A stretch of DNA of 64,000 nucleotides from Gordius sp. MW1. Taxonomy: Eukaryota; Nematomorpha; Gordioida; Gordea; Gordiidae. The stretch covers positions 23,423,245 through 23,487,244 of the forward strand of contig OZ038528.1 in the NCBI GenBank assembly GCA_964036665.1, read 5' to 3'. A program made the position numbers and the translations under genes. The notes beneath the pieces are model-generated. The model saw only the letters and a list, made by a program, of their open reading frames with translations, was not told the origin of the DNA and did not search any database. Shown here one piece after another: positions 56,001 through 62,368 of the stretch. The first letter of the stretch is position 1. Every line of letters begins with the position of its first letter.

Positions 56001-57421
56001 TGGTATATTAGCTCCTATATTGACGTTCTCATTCCATAAGGATAGGGCTTGATTTATGGAGGGATTAAGTGAGAATGGGACAAGGTCGTTAATATTTTAA
56101 AAGATAGAGAGGAAGAAATAAAGGCGGCTAGGGAAATCGCAGATGGTGAGCGAATACCTAGACCACCGGATTTTGTGGGAAGAGTGGCTTGAAGCCAGGT
56201 ATTGGTGTTAAAAGAAATATTAAATTTGATTCAAAAGTGGATTTAAAAAAGTTTTCATAGTTGTGTAAAACTTCTTAGATAAAAAAGCTGCGTGGAGCGG
56301 AAATAGAATAAAATTTTGCTAATGTTGTAATAGTTTTTTATAATATAAAAGAAATGATGAGAGGGCATAGATTTAAAAATGTCTAATTTGGTTTTTAAAA
56401 ATGAAAGGTTTTTGTCTAAAAAGTGTTTTAGGCACTCAGGTCCCCCGATACGCTTAGAACATACATATTGTTTTTTTTTTTAATTTTGGCAAAGTCAAAG
56501 ATCTTTGGGTGAATATTATCCAAGTTAGAATATATTTCACTTTTAGAGGCGTTTAAACATAAGTTTAAAGTGGGGAAAAAGCATTTATTACATCTAGTGC
56601 TCGGACTAGGTTGTCAGGGGTGCCGACAAGGGTGGCGTCATCTAGATACCAGACATTAAGAGTGAGTTTACAATGTTTGTTAATTTCATTATTTAGGTGA
56701 TTTATGGCCAAACAGAATAAAGGGGGGCCTGGGTCGCCTTGTTGGATCCCTTCTGCGGATTCAAGGAAGAATTCTCCAAATTTCAAAACGAAGGGCACCC
56801 GTAACTTAAAATGTAGTGGGTGTATTGGGGAAATAGCTTGATAAAATCGTTAATGAAAGCTGTAGGGCGCTATTGAAACCATTTTTAAAATCAGTTTTAG
56901 AAAGGAGTCACCCAAAAGGAGGTGTTCCAGGGCTAAGCGTTCGGCGTGGGTAGCTATCTCGCACCCTCCTTTGACCCCAAAGCCGAGTTGATCTCAATTA
57001 TCTCCTTTTAACCCATGAAAACTATGTTAAAATCCCAACATAGTTCTAAGTAAATATAATCAAACTACATTGCTCCTATAAAATTAGCGAGACGATGTTT
57101 AACTATTTCCTATTGCCATTAAGGTCAAAATTGTAAGTAAGATGGATTGGCATAACAACCTTAAAGATCATACAAGAAAAAAATCAAAAAAAAACTTTCA
57201 ATTATTAATTGTTTAAATTGCAATATCATTATTTTCGAAACAATTTTTTCTACTATATTACACTTTTATTATATTGTCGTAATCTTAAAATGAATGATTA
57301 GGCTACTGGACCATACTTCCTATCAAACTTTAACAACAATTTCAAACCTTTGGAGAATGCAGAAATTGCCGGCGATTCCTCCGATCTCAATAGTGGCAAA
57401 TTTACTAAATTTAAAAATTGA
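32018..57421 (+). CDS. Latrophilin-like adhesion GPCR with C-type lectin domains (N-terminus not certain)
   Basis: Exons with consistent phases: 32018-32083, 37412-37630, 38067-38170, 38255-38387, 38430-38504, 38569-38728, 40955-41506, 41621-41757, 42135-42311, 42377-42489, 43580-43841, 44147-44278, 44523-44766, 45062-45298, 50330-50560, 51069-51325, 52061-52277, 54497-54623, 54668-54817 and 57302-57421. They give about 1,236 residues, minus a missing or uncertain start. Order: EGF half, C-type lectin, EGF half, rhamnose-binding lectin, C-type lectin, HRM, GAIN, GPS, seven helices, short tail. The lectin-HRM-GAIN-7TM core is that of latrophilin (ADGRL/Cirl) receptors, which act in adhesion and G-protein signalling at the cell surface. 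The extra C-type lectin domains are not part of the standard latrophilin layout. All introns are GT-AG. Long introns carry hAT, piggyBac-like and retroelement insertions, but every exon is intact. Expression cannot be judged. Confidence 0.85.
32620..32905. repeat. Palindromic interspersed repeat (partner of 17645-17890)
   Basis: The left part (AAACTGTTTGCAGATTCTGG, GTTCTTTCTGTGAACAC) is the inverse complement of the right part (GTGTTTACAGCG, AATCTGTAAACAGTTTGCC). Probably a MITE; no duplication was identified. Confidence 0.5.
32975..33480. repeat. Locally duplicated AT-rich repeat starting CTGACCCGGCAAACGTTG
   Basis: The segment CAAACGTTGTTTTGCCATAT plus about 70 bp is duplicated in tandem (33009 and 33069). 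AACGAAAAATAACAAATAAT with about 100 bp following is duplicated at about 33170 and 33369. No coding frame. Confidence 0.55.
33491..33720. mobile_element. CATGGGCG-family element, possibly two joined
   Basis: Begins CATGGGCGTAGCCAGGTTTT, then a G run and GGCAAAACGTTAAAAAGTTC. The right part holds a second inverted G/C-rich end (TTAGCCAGGCAGGCGGGGGC), suggesting a partial tandem or nested copy. Confidence 0.5.
33888..35586 (-). mobile_element. HINE-A copy 3
   Basis: Same orientation as copy 2: starts TTAATTGCTATGCAATTTATGGGC with GTCCGTCCGTCCG runs and ends at the hairpin GGGCCGAAGGCCCGAG. It has about seven TTGGCCAATGG units and three of the 60-bp AATTGCTATGCAATTTAACT units. The minus-strand open frames are repeat shadows. 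In the long intron before the receptor's lectin exons. Confidence 0.6.
35586..35690. repeat. Tandem duplication, two 52-bp units
   Basis: TTTATTTACCAATGTATTTT ... TAGAATAAACGACTAT occurs twice with one mismatch, directly after the HINE-A hairpin end. Confidence 0.75.
35730..36676 (+). pseudogene. hAT transposase C-terminal fragment (ZMYM1-like type)
   Basis: The open frame 35823-36191 (122 residues) contains LACLPITTCTNERSFSTLRR and NRLNGLALLTIHRE, the hAT dimerisation domain as in the TTF/ZMYM1-like branch. The N-terminal RNase H part and zinc finger are missing; upstream codons are interrupted by stops. After a 3' UTR the element ends at CCTGGCTACGCGCCTG (36676), the inverse of CAGGCGCGTAGCCAGG. 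The fragment is bracketed by a direct repeat of about 40 bp (about 35690-35729 and 36680-36720). Confidence 0.75.
36760..36855. mobile_element. CATGGGCG-family partial copy
   Basis: Only the right half is clear: a C run, AATTCAAAACCTGGGTACGCCCATGG. The left half shows an imperfect internal duplication around GACCTTTTTTTTT. Confidence 0.45.
37125..37340. repeat. Imperfect palindromic repeat
   Basis: CGAAAACTACTCGACCGATT at about 37192 and AGCCAAATCGGTCTGGTAGT at about 37272 are imperfect inverse complements. The frames on both strands mirror each other, so neither is called as a gene. It ends in a TA/CA microsatellite just before the lectin exon. Confidence 0.45.
37412..38387 (+). other. C-type lectin cassette 1 of the adhesion GPCR (three exons)
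   Basis: Exons 37412-37630, 38067-38170 and 38255-38387 total 456 nt, enter in phase 1 and leave in phase 1. Together they encode a whole C-type lectin fold: YCPAGFDVIEGGCVYKVEHS at the start, WFIANQMC in the first helix, WTAGAHVGQDWLWTS in the core, and CLDIS...HNDDCLSNRSLICQKSK at the end. The Ca-binding EPN and WND motifs of sugar-binding lectins are not present (HND at the second position). The last intron is only 42 bp (38388-38429). Confidence 0.8.
38430..38504 (+). other. Exon: second half of an EGF-like domain
   Basis: Encodes DKYNYQCLCPENYGGQRCET, with EGF cysteines 4-6 (C-x-C-x8-C with the Gly before the last Cys). It starts and ends in phase 1. Joined directly to the exon at 32018-32083 it completes one EGF domain; joined to the lectin cassette it leaves a half-domain with three cysteines. 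Confidence 0.8.
38895..39033. mobile_element. CATGGGCG-family element
   Basis: Left AGTAGCCAGCATTTGGATCA with a GGGGGG run, right CCACCTTGGCTAAGCCCATG. In the intron inside the rhamnose-binding lectin. Confidence 0.55.
39196..39605. mobile_element. hAT-type MITE, CATAGACTA family
   Basis: Ends CATAGACTAGATAGACTGCT and its complement. The flanks CTTGTAAT (39188-39195) and CTTGTATT (39606-39613) match at 7 of 8. Interior motifs AATGTGTACCCTTTTTTCCA and TATAGTGCCATCAATATT are shared with the copy at 40010. Confidence 0.8.
40010..40449. mobile_element. hAT-type MITE, CATAGACTA family
   Basis: The 8-bp duplication TCATAGCT is exact on both sides (40002-40009, 40450-40457). TIRs as in the copy at 39196, with a short ACTAGA duplication in the left TIR. 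Both copies lie in the same receptor intron in the same orientation. Confidence 0.85.
42135..42489 (+). other. HRM (hormone-receptor-motif) domain of the adhesion GPCR
   Basis: Exons 42135-42311 and 42377-42489 encode a linker with many Lys/Arg, then CKGEIKDREYWPTTMFGLKS, AECPEKAKGMAYWNCDYSKR and HQCLKP. The conserved pattern of Trp-Pro, later Trp and four cysteines is that of HRM domains of family B and adhesion GPCRs. It leads in phase 0 to the GAIN exons. Confidence 0.8.
42833..42945. mobile_element. RepB MITE copy
   Basis: Ends TAATGTTGCTAAACGG and CCGTTTTTACAACACTA. The flanks GTTCTAAT and GTTTTGAT match at 6 of 8. Confidence 0.6.
43580..45298 (+). other. GAIN domain exons of the adhesion GPCR
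   Basis: Exons 43580-43841, 44147-44278, 44523-44766 and 45062-45298. The first two are helical and match the GAIN A subdomain in position and style (AWKQMNDMERVASISQILTS). The last two give the beta-rich B subdomain, ending VTLVFKKGKYDITAYRCMYW, where the Cys-x2-Trp opens the GPS motif. Exon 45062 uses the third of several close AG acceptors, because the earlier ones hit an in-frame TAG. Confidence 0.75.
43950..44111. mobile_element. RepB MITE next to a GAIN exon
   Basis: Ends CAGTTTTGTAAAAACGGCTG and CAGCCGTTTTTACAACATTA. The duplications GTGTTTGG (43942-43949) and GTGTTTAG (44112-44119) match at 7 of 8, placing the RepB family in hAT. It ends 35 bp before the exon at 44147, inside the region where the branch point should be. 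Confidence 0.7.
45299..46333. other. Intron sequence, nothing recognised
   Basis: AT-rich. A G run at about 45970 may be a CATGGGCG relic. CCCGCCCGGGACCG at about 46197 is a short GC patch of unknown origin. Confidence 0.4.
46334..46936. mobile_element. piggyBac-like MITE, copy 2
   Basis: Inverted relative to 5058-5666. The right end reads GCTCTCGAGGG directly before TTAA (46937-46940); the left flank is TTA before CCCTCGAGAGCATTCG. The nested motif CGAATGCTCTCGCGTTCGGG is at the right, as in copy 1. The minus-strand frame 46484-46726 is shared with copy 1 only as repeat sequence. Confidence 0.6.
47048..49920 (-). mobile_element. Full-length hAT transposon with damaged transposase
   Basis: The 8-bp target duplication TGCGCAAC is exact on both sides (47040-47047 and 49921-49928). 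TIR TAGAGATGG / CCATCTCTA, followed by subterminal GGGAATATTCCC-type palindromes on both ends. Length 2,873 bp; the transposase reads on the minus strand. Inserted in the intron between the GAIN and GPS/TM1 exons of the receptor, antisense to it. Confidence 0.9.
47282..49139 (-). pseudogene. hAT transposase with BED-type zinc finger, frameshifted
   Basis: Starts at 49139 with MPRKPSDIWKHFGRH, a BED zinc finger (C-x2-C ... H-x4-C at about residues 27-48). A DUF659/RNase H-like core follows (LISDGWTNIRGESIINFI, AIVTDNAKNMKKAWE, CFGCAAHGLNLL), then the dimerisation region (WWKGLCTNQPLSEIAVKLFS, PATSAATERIWSTFG). The frame is broken near 48700-48650, at about 47935 and at about 47582; the last is a single-base loss within HP/LTWW. 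The protein is otherwise recognisable throughout, so the copy is fairly young but not autonomous as assembled. Confidence 0.85.
51535..51680. mobile_element. CATGGGCG-family element, diverged
   Basis: CAGGCGTAGCCAATTAATAG, a G run and GGCAAAAGGTTT at the left; CTTCCCTGGTTACGCTTTTG at the right. Confidence 0.5.
51768..51932. mobile_element. CATGGGCG-family element
   Basis: CGGGCGTACCCAAGGGGG at the left, AATGCTGGCTACTCCCATG at the right. Second copy within the TM4 intron. Confidence 0.55.
52450..53193 (-). pseudogene. Retroelement C-terminal fragment 1 (RT-associated, Cys/His motif)
   Basis: On the minus strand: GTGHEWLEALPS, RLGCNI, then CLLCKSPVRPKGHHGLHC, a C-x2-C ... H-x3-C type motif. 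Then SGLCGDSKRPDGQTLSP, a TAG, and LAWDFTCSDAFAP in the same frame. The TAG stands where a Trp would be expected. The same domain order occurs in fragment 2 downstream of a reverse transcriptase. Antisense in the intron between TM5 and TM6. Confidence 0.7.
53277..54390. mobile_element. hAT-type non-autonomous element with CTCGT arrays
   Basis: The exact 8-bp duplication TTAATGAC lies on both sides (53269-53276, 54391-54398). The ends TAGTGTTTCGATCTCG and CGAGACTTTTCCGCATCACTA are imperfect TIRs. Both subterminal regions are dense CTCGT/GTCTCG pentamer arrays (53286-53430 and 54263-54375); the middle is AT-rich and non-coding. Confidence 0.85.
55211..56950 (-). pseudogene. Reverse-transcriptase retroelement fragment 2
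   Basis: The minus-strand frame 56798-56565 carries SAEGIQQGDPGPPLFCLAI and NVWYLDDATLVGTP, the QGDP and Y-x-DD core of a reverse transcriptase. 55872-55435 has RLGFKY, PCRLCNSLVDEEARHPLHC and GRMRSDGTSLVPWDK, the same C-terminal domain as fragment 1. 55405-55211 is the C-terminal end. Stops and frame changes separate the parts. I cannot name the clade from memory with confidence. It lies in the last receptor intron, antisense. Confidence 0.75.
57302..57421 (+). other. Last exon: short cytoplasmic tail of the adhesion GPCR
   Basis: Encodes a 39-residue tail starting ATGPYFLSNF and ending GKFTKFKN, in phase 0 with the exon ending at 54817. No PDZ-binding motif is obvious. If the preceding donor is not used, reading continues only three codons (Val-Ile-stop after Lys), giving a shorter tail. 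AATAAA strings follow near 57525 and 57640. Confidence 0.7.
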
Positions 57422-58927
57422 TTTTATTTAATGCACAAAAATTGTAATTCTTTCGTTTCTTCAATACACAATGTGTATAGTGCAATTGTATAGACGTTTA
57501 ATGTTGAGTTTGTGGGTTTTAAATTAATAAATGTTAGCTGTTTAGACGACAAAAGCTTTTTAAATTTTAGATTAAGTCATAATGTGTAGCTTATATTTTT
57601 CAGTTTTTAGAGACAAAAAGTTAGTTTACTTTCCATCAATAAATATTGTTCTTTAATTATGGTTTTAAATAATTTAAATTCAGATAAGTATGATTGTCTC
57701 GCACAGAATAGATAAATGACATGAATTTAAAAATTTCAGTCTTTTTGGAGAATAGGTTTTTGATATATTCTTTTATAAATAAATTTGCAAGTTTTAACAC
57801 CCTATATATTATTCCCAAAATACAAATTAATATTCGTCTTATCTTTATTATAATAGCGACTATATTTTTAGGTCCATTTTTTAGAATTAATATAAGATTG
57901 GTTGTTTAATATAAAATTATTATATTTAAAAATTATATTTGTCAAGTAACAACCAATTCAGAGTAAATATTAATCAAATCCAAATTTTTTTCACATGCCT
58001 TTTAAATATTTAATTAAAATGAACATAAGTTATAATAATACTTTTAAGTAATATTTAGAGGAAAATAATGACATTAATAAAACACGATATATATTATTTG
58101 TTTAGGCATCTTAGACTGTTTGATCTTTGAGCCAATGGTAAAAAGCATACTTTAAGTCAGATCCAGATTTGCTGGAACAAAGGGTCAAGTCTCTCATATG
58201 GTTACACTTGCTCCATATATTACATCAACATGTATATGTCATGATTAAATTAGCTCATATATCCAATCTTTATTTACATTTTGCACATCGCTCACCTTGC
58301 TCACCTTCATAATGTGCGCGAAGCGATGCGAAACAAAAATTTAGGACACTAAGTGTGTAAGATCTAGTGCACATATTTGGTTTTTTTATAATGGACTTAA
58401 TCGAACAAGTTCAAAATAATTTATATTTCCCGATAATCAACTCAAAACATTGTAAGTAATGCTCGAAACTTTCCCTTCGCATCGTTTCGCGTTCATCACG
58501 AATGCCCCGTTATTAGTTTTTTAGGTAAGGACGCTAACAATTTTATTATAGAGATTGAAAAATTCAATGAGCTCATTAGTCCTTCCTCCCATTATTACGT
58601 AAGTTTAAGTCCCCCAATTGTAAATTAAATTTAAAATATTAACTTTTTAAAAATTTATTAATAATCTTTGACTACATTTGCTAGCACATATATTTTATTA
58701 ATTGATATTTTTGACGTAATAAAACTAAACATTCTGATCGACTCACTATTTGTTTTAAAATAATTTTTTAGAACAAATTTTGTTGCAAACTTTATGTATT
58801 TCACCAATTAATTGCACTGGTAAATTATGGATATTTTAGGAGTTTTTATTGATCTTTATGGAAATGATTATGACATAATATGACCATGGGTAAATATAAA
58901 ATTGAGTTGACAATTCCAGTATGTTTG
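57422..58927. other. Intergenic 3' flank of the receptor
   Basis: AT-rich with no supported gene. An inverted pair GCGAAGCGATGCGAAAC (about 58317) and TTTCCCTTCGCATCGTTTCG (about 58470) suggests a decayed small palindromic element. Confidence 0.45.
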
Positions 58928-59081
58928 CCATGGGCGTAGGCAAGGGGCCGCTGCCCCCCTCTAAATTGAAAAATCCTCTAAAATTTAATATAAATATGGG
59001 TAAAATTTCAAAAAAATTTATTTTGCCCCTCCCTAAATCATCATTGCCCCCTTTAAATCTAATCCTGGCTAAGCCTATGAT
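58928..59081. mobile_element. CATGGGCG-family element
   Basis: CCATGGGCGTAGGCAAGGGG at the left, AATCCTGGCTAAGCCTATG at the right; GCCCCTCCCTAAATCATCAT inside. The plus-strand frame across it is a repeat shadow. Confidence 0.6.
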
Positions 59082-59557
59082 GTTAACAATAACCCTTTTT
59101 TAATTTTTTGTTTTCGTAGTGTCACTGATGAATCTGGGTTGCAATCCTTAAATAACTAGTTTATTTAATAATCGCAAAAACGATAGTCAATCGAAAACCA
59201 AATGTTATTTGCAGGCGATTGCTTTCTTTGATGAAAAAAAAGGTTTTTCTTAACACACATATTATTTGTTAGTTAACAACATACAACATATGAAGCTATC
59301 CTATCACACAATTAAAATTGCCATTTTATGTGGCATACAAGACATTAAATTTAAAGGTTGATTATCAAAATTGATTAATTTTTTACGAGGTTGTCTTTCT
59401 CTCTGCGAATTTAAAGCTAGGAAACCATTTAAATGTGGGAATTTTACATATGGTTCTCTTCATATGTTAGATTTGTTTAAATTTTCTGCCCGAACCCAGC
59501 AGATTTCACCAAACTAAGTGTCAGCCCGCAGCCCCCAAGGTCTAAAATAATGTTTTC

Positions 59558-59757
59558 NNNNNNNNNNNNNNNNNNNNNNNNNNNNNNNNNNNNNNNNNNN
59601 NNNNNNNNNNNNNNNNNNNNNNNNNNNNNNNNNNNNNNNNNNNNNNNNNNNNNNNNNNNNNNNNNNNNNNNNNNNNNNNNNNNNNNNNNNNNNNNNNNNN
59701 NNNNNNNNNNNNNNNNNNNNNNNNNNNNNNNNNNNNNNNNNNNNNNNNNNNNNNNNN
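59558..59757. other. Assembly gap (200 N)
   Basis: Unresolved bases. A CATGGGCG-like end starts just after it (CATGGGCGTATTCCTGG at about 59790), so a repeat probably caused the break. Confidence 0.99.
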
Positions 59758-60205
59758 ATTTCAGATCTGCTGTAAGGGTCAAGAGCATCATGGGCGTATT
59801 CCTGGTTTGAGTGGCAAGGGCGAAATTTTTTTAGCAAAAGTTAAAAACTAAAAAAAATTCGATTTTTATTTTTGCTTTACTATTCAGAAGTTTGCCCTCA
59901 ACCCATAAAAAACTCAAATTATTTAACCAGGACATGGGCTAGCTAGGATTTATATTGAGGGGGGAGGGTTAATATAGACGAGTATAAATTATTTAAACGA
60001 TTATTATTTCGAAATTTTAAAAATTAAATTATTTGGTTTTTATCGGGTATATAATAACGATGACTTTGTAAAAGAATAAGTTCGGCATTGTCCACTAGTG
60101 CTATACTGAAAATAACGTTTGTAAGATTTATATACATAATATTGTGGATAAACGACACCGCACAAGGAGTATAATGGTCAATTTTCGCGAAACCATTTAC
60201 ACGTT

Positions 60206-62103
60206 ATAAACTCGGGCCTTCGGCCCTCGTGGGAAGGGGGAGAAGGGAAGGGAAGAGGGGAAGGGAAGGGGGGACGACTCATCTGTACTTCGTATAAATG
60301 TATCATATTTGCTATGCAATTTATGGGCGAGAAAGGTGGGAAGGGGCGAGAATGCCTATAGGGGGGTATTAAATGCCTAATGATTAATAAATTATTTATA
60401 CAAATTTTCCATTATAGGCAAAATGTAATAACGGCAAAATGTAATATAGGCAAGGGTTAGATTTAGTGTTTGCATCTAGTTGCGTATTACATTAGTTTTT
60501 ATGGCCTTTGTGATTATGGGTCTAACAAACATTATATTATAAAACAACACAATGTTAAGAATTTGCAGAATTGTTGGGAGAAATTTTTTGTTGAATTTGA
60601 ACAATTTTTAATTAAAAAAATCAAAAATTTGGCCAATGGTCACTTTTTCTCTATTAATCAGTAACCACAGATACTCTATAAGTCAATGATAGCCAAAAAA
60701 ACGGAAAAAAAAATTTTGATGCTCACTTCGGCCAATGGTCATTTTTTTCCATTGGTCAGCAGCCAGCACACGGTAAAAGTGGATATAAATTCATAAGAGT
60801 AAAAAAAACGAAAAAAAAAATTTCGAATCACATTTTGGCCAATGGTCATTTTTTTCCATTGGTCAGCAGCCAGGACACGGTAAAAGCGGATATAAATTCA
60901 TAATAGTCAAAAAAAAGGAAAAAAAAGTTTTCGAATCACATTTTGGCCAATGGTCATTTTATTCCATTGGTCAGCAGCCAGCGGACGGCCAAAAAGTCAT
61001 AATAGCAATGGTAGGAACAGGAACAATCATAATAGTCAAAAAAAAACGAAAAAAATAATTTCGATTCACATTTTGGCCAATGGTCATTTTTTCCATCGGT
61101 CAGGAGCCAGCGGACGGCCAGAAAATCATAATAGCAATGGTAGTAACAGGAACAATCATAATAGTCAAAAAAAACGAAAAAATAAACTCGGATTCACATT
61201 TTGGCCAATGGTCATTTTTTTTATTGGTCAGCAGCCAACGGACGGCCAAAAAGTCTTATTATCAATGATAGTAACAAGAACAATCATAAGAGTCAAAAAA
61301 ACTCCGGGATTCTAACCCAAAAACTAGTTAAATTGCATAGCAATTAGAAGTAAACATCTTTTATTTATGTTTATTATATAACACATTGGTCAGCAGCCAG
61401 CGGACGGCCAAAAAGTCATAATAGCAATGGTAGAAACAGGAACAATCATAATAGTAAAAAAAAAACGAAAAAAATAATTTCGATTCACATTTTGGCCAAT
61501 GGTCATTTTTTTCATTGGTCAGCAGCCAGCGGACGGCCAAAAATTCTTATTATCAATGATAGTAACAAGAACAATCATAAGAGTCAAAAAAAACTCCGGG
61601 ATTCTAACCCCAAAACTAGTTAAATTGCATAGCAATTAAAAAGTAAACAACTTTTATTTATGTTTATTATATAACTAGTTAAATTGCATAGCATTAAAAG
61701 TAAACAACTTTTATCTATGTTTATTATATAACAAAAACTAGTTAAATTGCATAGCAATTAAAAGTAAACAACTTTTATTTATGCTTATTATATAACTAGT
61801 TAAATTGCATAGCAATTAAAAGTAAACAACTTTTATTTATGTTTATATTATAGATAATTTAACAAATCTTATATATAACACAGCGAGGGAGATAGAGATG
61901 AGGGGTGGGGCACCTCTTATGCATAGCAATTAAAAATAACACAGCGAGGGAGATAGAGATGAGGGGGGGGCACCTCTTTCTCATGCATTAATTTAAAAAA
62001 GCGATAACCTAATATACCAAATGCAAATAGATAGGGAGGGTAACGGACAGACATCGGACAACGGACACCAAAAAACGAGCCCATAAATTGCATAGCAATT
62101 AAA
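60206..62103 (+). mobile_element. HINE-A copy 4
   Basis: Same orientation as copy 1: hairpin CTCGGGCCTTCGGCCCTCG at 60210-60228, subterminal GCTATGCAATTTATGGGCGA at about 60312, right end CGAGCCCATAAATTGCATAG. It has about eight TTGGCCAATGG units and five 60-bp units, one of which splits the 110-bp array at about 61325-61385. A 16-bp AAAATGTAATA duplication replaces the MITE site of copy 1. Confidence 0.6.
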
Positions 62104-62368
62104 AATCTTTGATGAATAGCAAAGCCCGCCATGTTAATAGCATCTTATTTACGCATTTAACCCCCAAGCAAGAGTATTTATGAAAATCTCAATCCTGGAC
62201 TTATGGGGTATATTAAACCCCATTTTTAAAATTTTCCTCCCTGATGATGGGCTATAATAACCCCAAATATCCGTTCCATTTCCCTGTATATACGTTATCA
62301 ATCCATTTTATACAAAGAAATTTATAACAACTTTTTACAAAAATTACCAAAAATAGTCTGACAAATTT

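Noticed and set aside
57721..57909. 62-residue hydrophobic frame after the receptor
   Set aside because: Ile/Phe/Asn-rich translation typical of AT-rich non-coding DNA; no motif or codon signal.
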